A DNA stretch of 51,526 bases from Pseudogracilibacillus auburnensis (GCF_003201975.1 NZ_QJJQ01000024.1:1-51526); one strand, 5' to 3'. Shown: positions 17,246 through 27,157, counted from the first letter of the stretch. Notes: generated by a model from the letters alone, not told the origin. Made by a program: numbers and translations.

Positions 17246-20200
17246 AGCGAAAAGGAATATTTTTCATTTGTCTTATGAGCTGTTTATTCATTTTTTCATC
17301 GCCTTTTTGGTTATGGAAATTACAACCATCTAAACATGTAAATGTATTAATTATCGATAAAACAGTCCCAGATACATCCTACCGAGAACATAAAGGGTTA
17401 ATCTGGTTATTAAACCATTTAAAATTTACGAAAGCGGATGGTAAACCATATGATGTCAAAGAGGATTACAGTGGATTTGTGCCAAAAAATCCACCTGACT
17501 TTGATGTAAAAGAACTACCAGAAGACTTATCAGCCTATGAAATCATTTATCTCGCTGATAGCTATGGTGTGACGGAAGATGAATATCATGGTGATAAGGT
17601 TGAAGGTAAGCGATCTAACATATTGTATGGCGGAATGACAATGGATGAGGTTGAGGCGATTAAACATTCACTCATTAACAATAATCAAACATTTATCGCC
17701 GAATTTAATTCATTTGGCTCGCCTACGGATGAAGAAGTAAAGAAGCTATTATATGAGTTATTACATGTCAATTGGACAGGTTGGATTGGCAGAGCATTTC
17801 ATCAATTACATAGTGAGGAAGTACCTTCTTGGGTAAAAGAAACGTATGAAAAACAATCTGGGGAAACATACAATTTTTCCGGGTATGGAGTTGTATTCGT
17901 TCATGAGGGGGGAGAAGTCGTTATTTTACATAAAGACGACTTAAATGAAGAAGGAGTTTCCATGAAATTATCGGATGCAGGGGCAAGCTTCTTTCAACTG
18001 GATGGTACGTATGATTATGACTATTGGTTTGATATTGTTGAACCTAATAAAACTTCAAATGTTGAGGCGAATTTTCAACTTGCTCTTTCTACATCAGGAA
18101 CAGAAAAGTTAGCAGATAAAAACATACCGACAACTTTTCCAGCGATTATTTATCATCAGCATCCACAGTATGAAAGCTATTATTTTGCAGGTGATTTTGT
18201 CGACCAAAAAGAAGTACCTAGCCTCTATCAATCTAAAGGGATCGCTTGGTGGAAAAAAGTTACTTCTGTCCAGAAAAAAGGTCGAACAGATACATTTTTT
18301 TGGAAAGCATATGTACCGATTATGACAACTATTTTAGGTGAATCGAAAGAAAAACGAGATGACAAGGATCATGTGCGGGAACGAAAAATAGAAAACGATA
18401 TGCAAATAGTCGGAAATGTTGGAAATAATTATGTACAAGTGTATCAAGACGGAGAATGGGAAGACCTCATGATTAAAGGTGTCAATATGGGCATTGCAAA
18501 ACCTGGACATTTTCCAGGTGAAACAGCCATTACAAAAGAGGAATATGCTCGATGGTTTGAGATGATCAGTGAGATGAATGCGAATGCGATTCGTGTGTAT
18601 ACCATTCATCCACCTCCCTTTTATGAAGCATTATATGAACATAATTTAGATCGCGAGGAACCTTTATACCTTTTTCACGGTGTATGGGTGAATGAAGAGG
18701 AGCTTGTTCGAAAAAACAATGCATTTGATGAAGAAGTAACGAAGGACTTTAAAGAAGAAATAAAGCGAATCATTCATATTATCCATGGAAATGCAGAGCT
18801 TGAAAATCGTGCCGGACATGCCAGCGGAAGCTACCATTACAATATTTCTCCATATGTTTTAGGCTGGATTATTGGAGTAGAGTGGGATCCAGAAGTTGTT
18901 GTCAGTACAAATCAGAAAAACAGCACTAAAAGATCGTTTGATGGGAACTATTTTATCGTAAATGAAGCAAGTCCATTTGAAGTGTGGTTGGCTGAAATGA
19001 TGGATTATACTGCGACATATGAAGCAGAAACATATCATACACAGCGCCCTTTAAGCTTTACTAATTGGGTGACGACCGATTTACTTGATCATCCAAGTGA
19101 ACCAATTGAAAAAGAGGATATGGTCTCTGTAGATCCTAATGTGATAAAAACAAAAGAAGCATTCTATCCCGGAGTTTTTGCTTCTTACCATATTTATCCG
19201 TATTATCCCGACTTTTTAAACATAGAAGAAAAATACATTTCTTATCTCGATCATCGTGGCGAAAAAAATAATTATGCTGGTTATTTACATGATTTACGAG
19301 AACACCATAAGATGCCGGTTTTAGTTGCCGAATTCGGTATCCCAGCTTCCAGAGGGATGACGCATAAAAATATATATGGAATGAACCAAGGTTTTCATTC
19401 AGAACAAGACCAAGGAAAATATGTCAGCAAATTGTACGAGGACATCATTACCGAAAAAATGGCTGGTGGGCTTGTCTTTACATGGCAAGATGAATGGTTT
19501 AAACGAACATGGAATACGATGGATTATGATAACCCAGACGAACGCCCATATTGGGATAATATTCAAACAAATGAACAACATTTTGGTTTATTAAGTTTTG
19601 ACCCACAAACGGAAGAAACATTGATTAAATTAGATGGAAAAATCGATGACTGGGAAGCACGTGAAGAAAAAACAATTTATATTGGAAATGATGATATGAT
19701 CAAACAAATTTTTATGACGAGTGATGAAAGAGGCATTTATGTCCGAATGGAATTTGATCCAAATAAATGGAATGTCAAAGAGCAAGACACGTTCCTTTTG
19801 CTAGATACAACAAAAGAGCAAGGTCAATCGAGCGAACAGGATATTAAAAACTTGGAGACAGAAGGAATTGATTTTGTTGTTAAAATAGAGGACAAACAAT
19901 CAGCAAATGTACGTATTGACAGTTACTATGATACTTTTTACTATCATTACGGGGAAATGTTACAGATGATTCCGCAAGCCCCCTATGCAAAAGAAAAAAA
20001 TAATGGTATATTTCACCCAATTCGGTTCGCTTTGAATAAAGAAATGTCGATTGAAAAAGATGGTAAAACAATGACATACCCCTTTGAGTCATATGAAACA
20101 GGCAAATTAACCAATGGGAATGGAAACCCACAATCTGAACAGTTCAATTCATTAGCCGATTATTATCTTGATGAAGAAAAAGGTATTTTTGAACTTCGAC

Positions 20201-20487
20201 TCCCTTGGCTTCTGCTTAACTTCAAAGATCCGAGTAAAAAAGAAATAATGGGTGATATTTGGTCAGAGGATGGAATCGAATCAAGTAGGCGAATCGATGG
20301 AATAGAGATTGCCTTTGTTATTACTGATCTTGACGGAAAAACTGTAGAAATAATTCCCAAAACAAAAAACAATGAGTTATCTAACTGGCTTCATTATACG
20401 TGGGAAAATTGGGAGGAACCAACATATCACGAACGGTTGAAAAAGTCGTATTTTATGTTGCAAGAAACGTACGGTGAAATAAAGTAA
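17242..20487 (+). CDS. Large exported glycoside hydrolase-like protein of the polysaccharide cluster
   Basis: 1081 aa, coupled to the synthase by an ATGA overlap. A signal or anchor helix is at 6-26. Residues 33-365 form an unrecognised N-terminal domain beginning with a possible Rossmann-like strand (VNVLIIDK). Residues about 405-790 look like a TIM-barrel glycosidase: KGVNMGIAKPGHFPG, NANAIRVYTIHPPPFYEAL, GWIIGVEWDPE (Glu547), FASYHIYPYYP, VLVAEFG (Glu697, at the place of a nucleophile in GH-A clan barrels) and GGLVFTWQDEWFK. The C-terminal part (about 795-1065, LDGKIDDWEARE...) resembles a CBM9/DOMON-like beta-sandwich. It likely trims, transfers or holds the polymer outside the membrane. 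No exact GH family can be assigned by eye. Confidence 0.72.
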   Translation: MKRKGIFFICLMSCLFIFSSPFWLWKLQPSKHVNVLIIDKTVPDTSYREHKGLIWLLNHLKFTKADGKPYDVKEDYSGFVPKNPPDFDVKELPEDLSAYEIIYLADSYGVTEDEYHGDKVEGKRSNILYGGMTMDEVEAIKHSLINNNQTFIAEFNSFGSPTDEEVKKLLYELLHVNWTGWIGRAFHQLHSEEVPSWVKETYEKQSGETYNFSGYGVVFVHEGGEVVILHKDDLNEEGVSMKLSDAGASFFQLDGTYDYDYWFDIVEPNKTSNVEANFQLALSTSGTEKLADKNIPTTFPAIIYHQHPQYESYYFAGDFVDQKEVPSLYQSKGIAWWKKVTSVQKKGRTDTFFWKAYVPIMTTILGESKEKRDDKDHVRERKIENDMQIVGNVGNNYVQVYQDGEWEDLMIKGVNMGIAKPGHFPGETAITKEEYARWFEMISEMNANAIRVYTIHPPPFYEALYEHNLDREEPLYLFHGVWVNEEELVRKNNAFDEEVTKDFKEEIKRIIHIIHGNAELENRAGHASGSYHYNISPYVLGWIIGVEWDPEVVVSTNQKNSTKRSFDGNYFIVNEASPFEVWLAEMMDYTATYEAETYHTQRPLSFTNWVTTDLLDHPSEPIEKEDMVSVDPNVIKTKEAFYPGVFASYHIYPYYPDFLNIEEKYISYLDHRGEKNNYAGYLHDLREHHKMPVLVAEFGIPASRGMTHKNIYGMNQGFHSEQDQGKYVSKLYEDIITEKMAGGLVFTWQDEWFKRTWNTMDYDNPDERPYWDNIQTNEQHFGLLSFDPQTEETLIKLDGKIDDWEAREEKTIYIGNDDMIKQIFMTSDERGIYVRMEFDPNKWNVKEQDTFLLLDTTKEQGQSSEQDIKNLETEGIDFVVKIEDKQSANVRIDSYYDTFYYHYGEMLQMIPQAPYAKEKNNGIFHPIRFALNKEMSIEKDGKTMTYPFESYETGKLTNGNGNPQSEQFNSLADYYLDEEKGIFELRLPWLLLNFKDPSKKEIMGDIWSEDGIESSRRIDGIEIAFVITDLDGKTVEIIPKTKNNELSNWLHYTWENWEEPTYHERLKKSYFMLQETYGEIK

Positions 20488-20501
20488 AACGATAAGGATA
20501 T

Positions 20502-20529
20502 GACCCGGGGATATTGCGGGTCTTTTTTT
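20502..20529 (+). terminator. Terminator of the polysaccharide cluster
   Basis: Stem gacccg/cgggtc with a 9-base loop followed by seven T, 14 bp after the last stop. Confidence 0.85.
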
Positions 20530-20930
20530 ATTTGGCTCTGTTCAAGTAAGTTGTTTGAGAATTCGATTCCCAAAAACAAGTATTCTACAATAAGTTTATA
20601 AATATCAAGGTTGGTGATGAACGTGAAAGCAACTAATATTCTTAACACTGGTTTCAAGTATTAGTAAGTATTCAACACCAGGGAAACGAAGTCACTATGA
20701 ATGTCTTGATTATTAAAGGAAAGTTAATACAACACACAGAAATGTATAATTAGATTGTTTCTTCGTTTTTATTCTATTGTTCTAACTAGGGCTTTAGTTG
20801 AGTAAGGTAAAACAAAAATAGAACTTCATTTTTTATCAAAGTTCTATTTTTATTCCAAATATCAATCTTAAACTATCACAAAGCCTATTATTTAAAACAG
20901 GAGAGTTGAAATCCCCTACTCAGTACCTGA
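20530..20930. other. Intergenic, no gene; contains a terminator at 20814-20851
   Basis: 400 bp without a supported gene. A 15-codon frame at 20617-20664 (MNVKATNILNTGFKY) is too short to judge. A strong AT-rich hairpin (aaaaatagaactt and complement, 20814-20851) has T-runs on both strands. On the minus strand it is well placed to end the RIC gene transcript. Confidence 0.6.
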
Positions 20931-21623
20931 TCATAATTGCGCAAATAATACATTATTCTCCAAATGAACATGTTGGAATGTATCCAATTCAAGTTCAGCT
21001 AATCGATCATACGTAATATGATAAGATCCACACGCATGGATTGGGGGTACAAATCCATTTGTAATAGAACGCATTTTTTTCAATAAATCACCAGCTACTT
21101 CATGTTCATCTTCTAAATCACCGTTCGCCTCTTTAATTCGCTGTAAAAGCTCTGGATTCGGATTTTCTGCATATTGTTTAATTAGTGGGAACACTTCTGC
21201 CTCTTCTTTTATTGTATGTTGTTCCATTTCCATCCGAAATTCATTATATAAACGGTGGAGATCTTGTAAATGTGGCTCATCCGCACCATGTACACGAAAA
21301 ATTTTCGTTACAAATTCTCCAAGTGCAGGCAACTCATTTTTTAAGTAATCGTGATGGTGATGTACAATATGATCGATTAATTCTGGTAGTGGAACTGTAT
21401 CCCAGTCCATTACCTCATTATCTTCTGTTCGCCAATTTTGGTAAGCAGTATTTAGTTCAGATAAAATTAATTCTCTCGGTAGATTTTTCTCCTTAAAGCT
21501 TTCCTTTAAGGGTTTACTGCCACCACAACAATAATCAATCATATATTTGATAAATATATCGCTCGCTTGTGGGAAGACTTTTACGATATATGCAGGTGTA
21601 TTTTCCGCTGTAAATAATTTCAT
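20931..21623 (-). CDS. scdA: Iron-sulfur cluster repair di-iron protein (RIC/ScdA/YtfE)
   Basis: Cytosolic repair protein (230 aa, family length). The N-terminal DUF542 domain (1-60) ends in the conserved Cys pair YCCGG near residue 33. A hemerythrin-like di-iron domain follows, with His ligands in LIDHIVHHHHDYL, ME(Q)HTIKEEAEVFPLI, DLEDEHEVAGDLL and HVHLENNVLF. The family helps restore iron-sulfur clusters damaged by nitric oxide or peroxide and may supply or mobilise iron. Ribosome site gaggaggt. The upstream region has candidate Fur (21656-21670) and Fnr (21682-21697) boxes, fitting control by iron and by low oxygen or NO. It stands alone. Confidence 0.9.
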   Translation of the reverse strand: MKLFTAENTPAYIVKVFPQASDIFIKYMIDYCCGGSKPLKESFKEKNLPRELILSELNTAYQNWRTEDNEVMDWDTVPLPELIDHIVHHHHDYLKNELPALGEFVTKIFRVHGADEPHLQDLHRLYNEFRMEMEQHTIKEEAEVFPLIKQYAENPNPELLQRIKEANGDLEDEHEVAGDLLKKMRSITNGFVPPIHACGSYHITYDRLAELELDTFQHVHLENNVLFAQL

Positions 21624-21655
21624 TAGAATAACCTCCTCTATTTTCTTTACTTAAA

Positions 21656-21670
21656 TGATAATCACTTTCA
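21656..21670 (-). promoter_or_regulatory. Candidate Fur box
   Basis: tgataat-c-actttca fits the 7-1-7 Fur consensus (tgataatnattatca) at 12 of 14 arm positions. It lies about 35 bp upstream of the RIC start codon. Inferred from pattern only. Confidence 0.4.
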
Positions 21671-21681
21671 TTGTAAAAGTC

Positions 21682-21697
21682 TGTGATATATGTCACT
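21682..21697 (-). promoter_or_regulatory. Candidate Fnr/CRP-type box
   Basis: tgtgatatatgtcact: tgtga-N6-tcac(t), one base from the tgtga-N6-tcaca palindrome, upstream of the RIC gene. Reasonable for a gene induced at low oxygen or by NO; not proven. Confidence 0.45.
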
Positions 21698-21967
21698 TTA
21701 CTTACATTTCATTCTTACATTCAATAATCAACATAATCAGGAAGATGTAAATGTTAAGCTTTCTTTCTTAAAAAACGATTGCGAAATGTGCTGTTTCTAA
21801 GGATTATGCGCTAAAGAATTCGATCACCATCATAGTCTTACAAGGGATCCATTTAATAAATAATTGGTTTTGTACTCCCTGTCTTCTATAATGATAAGCA
21901 ATAGTAGCTTTTTATTCGTATAAGATAGGGAAAACAGATACTAGCCATTTGCTAGGAGGAGAATACA

Positions 21968-23632
21968 ATGTTTCGACGAAGAATGAAGCACACCCAACGA
22001 TTTCAAGAAATACTAAATGGATTTTTTAAAAATGGTTTTAGTCATTTTTTGTTTCGAATTGGCTTAATAGAACGGCGTCATAAAAAAGAAGAAAATGTAA
22101 ATATGAATATGAAAGATATTGGGATGAGGTTAAGAAAAACGTTCCAGGAGCTAGGTCCTACCTTTATCAAATTAGGACAGATTGCTAGTTCAAGACGTGA
22201 TTTAATTCCAGAAGAAATTGCAACGGAATTAGAGAAGCTTCAAGATGATGTTCAGTCATTTTCTTTTTCGGAAGTGCGCTCCATTATGGAAGCTGAACTC
22301 GGTGATTCACTGGAGAACTTATTGGAACAGGTGAATGAAACACCACTAGCAACTGCTTCGATTGGACAAGTACATATTGCACAAACATTTGCAGGTGAAG
22401 AAGTTGCCATTAAAATTCAGCGCCCTGATATTCAACCAACCATTGAAACCGATTTAGAAATTCTTCATGATCTTGCTAGACTTTTAGAAGATCGATTTAC
22501 ATGGGCGAGAACATACCGAATTCGGGAAATGATAGAGGAATTTTCCTACTCCCTTCGAGATGAATTAAATTACAGTGTTGAAGGACGTAATGCTGAACGG
22601 ATTGCGAATCAATTTAGGGATGATGAAACAGTCCATATTCCTAAAATTTATTGGGATCTTTCTACAAAAAAAGTATTGACAATGGAAATGATTCATGGGA
22701 TTAAAGTAACCCATATTGATACACTCGATGAAAAGGGATATGATCGAAATGTTATTGCCGAAAGAATTACAAACGCTATGTTTGTGCAAATTTTAGAGAA
22801 TGGCTTTTTCCATGGAGACCCACATCCAGGTAATATTTATATTATGCCAAATAATGTGATCGCTTTTTTAGATTTTGGCATGGTCGGTCGCTTAAGTGAT
22901 GAGTTAAAATATAATTTTGCCACCCTAATTATCCATTTACAACGTGGAAACATAAAAGGAATGATTAAAACATTCACATCGATGGGCTTGATCGACGGTA
23001 CGACGGATAGGGATTCCCTTTATCGGGATTTGGAACATCTTCAAGCTACATATTATGATATTGCCCTTAAAGACATTAGTTTAGGTGGAGTCATTGCCGA
23101 AATTTTTTCCATTGCCTATGCACATGAAGTACAAATTCCAAACGATATTACAATTTTAGGAAAGGCAATTTTAACGATGGAAGAAATCATGAAAAAATTG
23201 AATCCAACGTTTAGTATTATGAAAGCAGTGGAACCTTTCGGGGAAAAATTAATGAAGGCACGTTTCCATCCGAAAAATATCGCCAAGGAATCGTTAGATC
23301 AAATCATGGAGAATGCAGAAATTTTATCTGAACTTCCAAAAGATATGAAAGATATTGCCTCAACTGTTAAGAAAGGAAAATTGCACTTTGATATAAATGT
23401 AACGGACATGCAATCTTTTTTGAAACGGCTTGACCGAATTAGCAACCGGCTTTCCTTCAGTATTATTTTACTTTCGTTCAGTATCTTAATGGTAGGCCTT
23501 ATCATTGGTGCTTCTATCTCTGGACAAACGAATCTGCTTTTTCGGATACCTGTGATTGAAATCGGTTCTGTCATTGCAACATTAATGTTTTTGTTTATGA
23601 TCTTTACGATTATTCGTTCTGGCAGGATGTAG
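21968..23632 (+). CDS. AarF/UbiB (ABC1) family atypical kinase-like protein
   Basis: Membrane-associated protein of 554 aa with the ABC1 signatures: KLGQ (68-71, the KxGQ motif that replaces the glycine loop), ASIGQVHIA (Ala-rich nucleotide loop), VAIKIQRP (Lys), HGDPHPGN (catalytic loop, about 285) and LDFGMVG (DFG-like). Two C-terminal membrane helices end at RSGRM. Ribosome site taggaggag. In quinone-using bacteria UbiB proteins support ubiquinone synthesis; Bacillaceae use menaquinone, so the role is probably in isoprenoid or quinone handling at the membrane. It is alone, with a weak terminator region some 380 bp downstream. Confidence 0.88.
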   Translation: MFRRRMKHTQRFQEILNGFFKNGFSHFLFRIGLIERRHKKEENVNMNMKDIGMRLRKTFQELGPTFIKLGQIASSRRDLIPEEIATELEKLQDDVQSFSFSEVRSIMEAELGDSLENLLEQVNETPLATASIGQVHIAQTFAGEEVAIKIQRPDIQPTIETDLEILHDLARLLEDRFTWARTYRIREMIEEFSYSLRDELNYSVEGRNAERIANQFRDDETVHIPKIYWDLSTKKVLTMEMIHGIKVTHIDTLDEKGYDRNVIAERITNAMFVQILENGFFHGDPHPGNIYIMPNNVIAFLDFGMVGRLSDELKYNFATLIIHLQRGNIKGMIKTFTSMGLIDGTTDRDSLYRDLEHLQATYYDIALKDISLGGVIAEIFSIAYAHEVQIPNDITILGKAILTMEEIMKKLNPTFSIMKAVEPFGEKLMKARFHPKNIAKESLDQIMENAEILSELPKDMKDIASTVKKGKLHFDINVTDMQSFLKRLDRISNRLSFSIILLSFSILMVGLIIGASISGQTNLLFRIPVIEIGSVIATLMFLFMIFTIIRSGRM

Positions 23633-23787
23633 ATAGCCCGATTTGAAGATTTTACACCCTTGTGTAGCTGGTCGCTAAGATTGAACATTTGAAACTAAAA
23701 CCTTATTACAATAGGGTTGATAGTATGCCAAATGCTCCATTTTGATCAAAATTTTTTTCGCAGAAACCTGGATTAGGACTTATTTGT

Positions 23788-23924
23788 AAGAATGTCGTTT
23801 TCTCTTTTATCGGGTAACAATTAGCAATCTATTCGTCCCCAAGGAATGACGTTTTCTGTTTTTTAGGGTAACAATTAGCAATCTATTCGTCCCCGAGGAA
23901 TGCCCTTTTCTCTATCAGTAACAA
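23788..23924 (+). repeat. Tandem repeat, two and a half units of about 54 bp
   Basis: Copies at 23788-23840 and 23841-23894 share ggtaacaattagcaatctat and end in tcgtcccc. A partial third copy (23895-23924) keeps gaatg...ttttctct and agtaacaa. Non-coding, in the roughly 600-bp gap after the AarF gene; the rest of that gap shows no gene. Confidence 0.8.
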
Positions 23925-24012
23925 GTATATTCTGATTTTTCATAGTCATTTATACATACTGTTGGGTTGGGTGTGGTGCAATTGCTTTTACATTTCTACA
24001 CGAAATAGAAAA

Positions 24013-24042
24013 AACAGGAGGGCGAACGTGCCTTCTCCTGTT
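24013..24042 (+). terminator. Terminator-like hairpin, plus strand
   Basis: Stem aacaggag/ctcctgtt extended by ggc/gcc, followed by cttacttttt. It is the first plausible terminator for the AarF transcript, 380 bp downstream of its stop. Confidence 0.5.
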
Positions 24043-24052
24043 CTTACTTTTT

Positions 24053-24094
24053 AGCAAAAAATCCTCACCCAATTTCATCTTACAGTAGGTGAGG
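24053..24094 (-). terminator. Terminator of the pspA-ydjGHI operon
   Basis: Stem cctcacc/ggtgagg followed on the minus strand by attttttgc, 135 bp after the stop of the last gene. Confidence 0.65.
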
Positions 24095-24229
24095 AAAAAG
24101 CTTTTATTTTATCGTTTGATTTTTATGAATATTTTTTAGCAGTAGGATGTTAATGAACAAGTTTATTAGTTTCACACAAAATAAGCATTTCCAGAACGTT
24201 ATTCATTATGCTCCCTCTATCGAACTTAC

Positions 24230-25243
24230 TTACACTAATTTATGCCCACAATTACTACAGAAGTTCCCACCACTCGTTTTCGTTCCACAATTTGGGCAAA
24301 AATTAGGGATATTCCCTTGTCCCCCAGAACTTGCTTGTTGATTTTGCGGTTCACTTTGTCCTTTTGACGTTTCACCGCCCGAATCACGCATACTTTCCAT
24401 CATTTCTTTCGCTACATTCATTCCCATCATCATACCAGCCATTTCAGAGGCCGTTCCAGAACCACTGCCACCTTCACCACCCATTTTTCCCGATGCCATT
24501 GCATCGGTGAGTTCTACTTGCTGATATTTCTTCACATCACCAATCATGCCGTGGGAAGCGGACTTTTTAATCATATCTTGAATTTCTTTCGGGTAGTTGA
24601 AGCTCATAATATGGAAACGAGTAATCGTCATGCCATCATCGACTAATTGCATATCAAGATCTTGCTTAATCCCAGCTGCAATTTCATCTGCATTCATTTG
24701 CAAATTAAACATATCTTTCCCTTCTCGTCCAATCCACTTCATTAGTAGCTGGTCGAGAACAGCAGTAATTCTAATTTTGATATCTTCCACCAAATAACTA
24801 TTTCGTACACCGACAATTTTATCAATCAAGGAGACATAATCATTTACTTTAAAGTTAAACGTTCCATTGGCACGAATCGGAAGCCCGCCAGGTAAACCTG
24901 GAGCTGGTAAATGAATCGCACTTTTTGTTCCCCATTTTACCGTAAACTCCTTCGTATTAACAAATAAAACTTCTACACGCATGCCCGAATTAAAACCGAA
25001 TTTAAATCCTTTTAACGTCGATAAAAATGGAATAATATCAGAGTCCACATCATAATCGCCCTCTTTTTCAAAAATCCCTTCAATTCTACCTTGATTGTAA
25101 AAAATCGCATCTTGCCCAGGACGAATGATTAATTTACTACCCTTTTTAATTTCATTATTATGCCATTTCCAAAAAATCATATCTTCCCGAAATTCGTCCC
25201 ATTCTACAACATTCGCTAATTGCCCTTTAAAAAAACTCATCAT
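24230..25243 (-). CDS. ydjI: SPFH-domain protein with C-terminal zinc ribbon (YdjI-like)
   Basis: Last gene of the pspA operon (337 aa from ATG 25243, which has gagaggag 7 bp upstream; an ATG at 25249 is too close to it). The N-terminal two thirds is an SPFH/band-7-like domain (IIRPGQDAIFYNQGRIEG, IRANGTFNFKVNDY, FHIMSFNYPKEIQDMI). A Gly/Met-rich linker then leads to a zinc ribbon, CPNCG...CSNCG, at the extreme C-terminus. In B. subtilis the matching gene ydjI lies in pspA-ydjGHI, and its product is reported to help place PspA at the membrane with YdjG and YdjH. Gene order and domain make-up match that operon. Confidence 0.87.
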   Translation of the reverse strand: MMSFFKGQLANVVEWDEFREDMIFWKWHNNEIKKGSKLIIRPGQDAIFYNQGRIEGIFEKEGDYDVDSDIIPFLSTLKGFKFGFNSGMRVEVLFVNTKEFTVKWGTKSAIHLPAPGLPGGLPIRANGTFNFKVNDYVSLIDKIVGVRNSYLVEDIKIRITAVLDQLLMKWIGREGKDMFNLQMNADEIAAGIKQDLDMQLVDDGMTITRFHIMSFNYPKEIQDMIKKSASHGMIGDVKKYQQVELTDAMASGKMGGEGGSGSGTASEMAGMMMGMNVAKEMMESMRDSGGETSKGQSEPQNQQASSGGQGNIPNFCPNCGTKTSGGNFCSNCGHKLV

Positions 25244-25264
25244 TTTCATGCTCCTCTCCGTTTT

Positions 25265-26059
25265 TTAAAATTTACCTCTACTACTACTTCTTGAAAATCC
25301 ACCACTTGTGCGCCCAATACTTCCACCACTTCTTCCACTTCCACCGCCACCACTTGATTGTTTCGGTTTTCTTCGTTTTGTGACAGTTGTACGAATATAG
25401 CGATCCCTTCGTTGTAACACTTTTGATCGTTCAGTGTCCCGATACGTTCCAGGAGTAGTTGTCATTTTCGGTTTCACATTGTACGCCATTCCTCCGACAA
25501 TGACTGCTCCTAATCCGATTGCAATAATGAACTGTACCCATGTACGATAAATTGGATTTTCCGGATTAACACCGGGACGATAATTCATATATTTATCTAC
25601 CAGTAAAATATACGACTCAAAAGCTGTATAATAATTTCCTTCCGATAAATAAGGTGTAATTTTTTCCCGAATTTGGGTAAGGCGATCAGGATCGAGATAT
25701 GTTTGTGCTTTAGCAAAACCGTGTAAGACGACATCACGCTCTGTCATATCGAGCCCAATCATCGCCGTGTTTCCATGTTTTTTATCATACCCTAATCCTT
25801 CTTCATCGTAAAAATCGTTCATATATTGTTCAATATCTATCTCTATGTTTTCTTGCGTTATAATAATAAAGTCAGTTTCCCTTTTCTTACTATATTTTGC
25901 AGCTAATTTTTCCAGCTTTTCGACCTCATCATCCGATAATAGATTCGCATCATCAAAAACTCGCTGTTTTTCAACTGTTTCGGCATGTGCTTCGTTTGAA
26001 AAAAACGGAATAAATAAAAGGAAAATGAGAGCAATAATGATGCTTTTTAAGCTTTTCAT
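25265..26059 (-). CDS. ydjH: TPM-domain exported membrane protein (YdjH-like)
   Basis: 264 aa from ATG 26059, which overlaps the YdjG stop as TAATG and has ggggtgat upstream. Signal peptide to about residue 27 (ALIFLLFIPFFSNEAHA). An extracytoplasmic TPM domain follows (VFDDANLLSDDEVEKLEKLAAKY, TDFIIIT, YDKKHGNTAMIGLDMTERDV). One membrane helix (WVQFIIAIGLGAVIVGGMAY) leads to a basic cytosolic tail that ends in Gly/Ser/Arg-rich repeats (SGGGGSGRSGGSIGR). Corresponds to ydjH of the B. subtilis pspA operon; inferred to be part of a membrane complex with YdjG. Confidence 0.85.
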   Translation of the reverse strand: MKSLKSIIIALIFLLFIPFFSNEAHAETVEKQRVFDDANLLSDDEVEKLEKLAAKYSKKRETDFIIITQENIEIDIEQYMNDFYDEEGLGYDKKHGNTAMIGLDMTERDVVLHGFAKAQTYLDPDRLTQIREKITPYLSEGNYYTAFESYILLVDKYMNYRPGVNPENPIYRTWVQFIIAIGLGAVIVGGMAYNVKPKMTTTPGTYRDTERSKVLQRRDRYIRTTVTKRRKPKQSSGGGGSGRSGGSIGRTSGGFSRSSSRGKF

Positions 26060-27087
26060 TACCAAATCACCCCACTAACGATAAATGCTAGTAGTTTAAT
26101 GATAATAAATGATGATGCAGCAATTCCACCAAACCAAGTTGCTACTTTTTTAGGTGAAATCGGTGGTTTCCCAACAATTTTTCCTGTTTGCCCATTCATC
26201 GCAAAAGTATGTTCTTGCCGATCATAATCATAATAAACCATCCACACAGGAAATAAGACATACGTACTGTTTAAATTGTTCGTGTTGATTTGTTCATGTT
26301 TTTTAGTAACAGATGAATAGCCTGTTATCGTGGAACGGACATACGAATCAACAAAACTACTAATCTTAGATTTAACGCGTGGAAATAACTCATTATCGTC
26401 ATAATTATATTTTTCTGCAAGATAACCTGCTAAGTATGGTGTTTTAAACGTTTTTAAATCGTTATAATGGTATGGTTCTAGTTTATCCATTATCTCATCA
26501 TTCATTTTTTCTGATGCATCAACAGGTACTCTAACATGATAAAGATCGATATCACGATACACATCATAATGCTTCGTTTCTGTATAAATATAATCGCCTC
26601 TCGTATACGTTCTTACCTTTTTTCCAGCACCTTCATATTTCACTTTACTATTTAAATCGTAGATCCAAAAAGGGACATACATTCCAGTAATATTTTTAAT
26701 CCGATCAGCGGTCATAAAACCTTTAGGTGTAAGACGACCATTTTTACACCACTTCTTAAATGCTGCCCGTGCTTGATCTTTACTTATCGTAAATGGTATC
26801 ACTTTTCCAGGTGCTAACTTTCCAGTCAATCGATCCCCTAATACGACACCAGCTCCACAAAAACTACAAGATGTTGCTGTCGTATCATTATCAGTAATGA
26901 CGACAGCCCCACAGTTTTCACAATGGTATTCTTTTGCATCTTCTTCTGTAAATACATTTTTTATGTAATCATCCGAAAATTGTTCAATATTATCTTGCCT
27001 GCCACAACTACTACAAGAAAGTGCCCCTGACTCACTATCAAAAGCCATATCATCGCCACAATTTGGACATTTATAATGGATTAACAA
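26059..27087 (-). CDS. ydjG: Zinc-ribbon membrane protein (YdjG-like)
   Basis: 342 aa from TTG 27087, chosen because gaggtgat sits just upstream; GTG 27096 would overlap it. Two N-terminal zinc ribbons (CPNCG...CSSCG and CENCG...CSFCG, residues about 4-80) precede a beta-rich middle with many Tyr/Asp residues. One C-terminal membrane helix (VATWFGGIAASSFIIIKLLAFIV) closes the protein. This layout matches B. subtilis YdjG, second gene of pspA-ydjGHI. A terminator-like hairpin separates it from pspA, so its level may be set by read-through. Confidence 0.87.
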   Translation of the reverse strand: MLIHYKCPNCGDDMAFDSESGALSCSSCGRQDNIEQFSDDYIKNVFTEEDAKEYHCENCGAVVITDNDTTATSCSFCGAGVVLGDRLTGKLAPGKVIPFTISKDQARAAFKKWCKNGRLTPKGFMTADRIKNITGMYVPFWIYDLNSKVKYEGAGKKVRTYTRGDYIYTETKHYDVYRDIDLYHVRVPVDASEKMNDEIMDKLEPYHYNDLKTFKTPYLAGYLAEKYNYDDNELFPRVKSKISSFVDSYVRSTITGYSSVTKKHEQINTNNLNSTYVLFPVWMVYYDYDRQEHTFAMNGQTGKIVGKPPISPKKVATWFGGIAASSFIIIKLLAFIVSGVIW

Positions 27088-27157
27088 TACAATCACCTCT
27101 TTTATCTATTCGGACACGACAATCGAATGGAGGAATATTCGCTTTATTATCCGATGT

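Noticed and set aside
14803-20487. Cellulose or PNAG operon of known type
   Set aside because: No PilZ domain, BcsB, PgaB deacetylase or diguanylate cyclase nearby, so a named assignment is not justified.
21968-23632. Naming the AarF-type gene ubiB with a ubiquinone role
   Set aside because: Bacillaceae normally use menaquinone; the family match does not prove the role.
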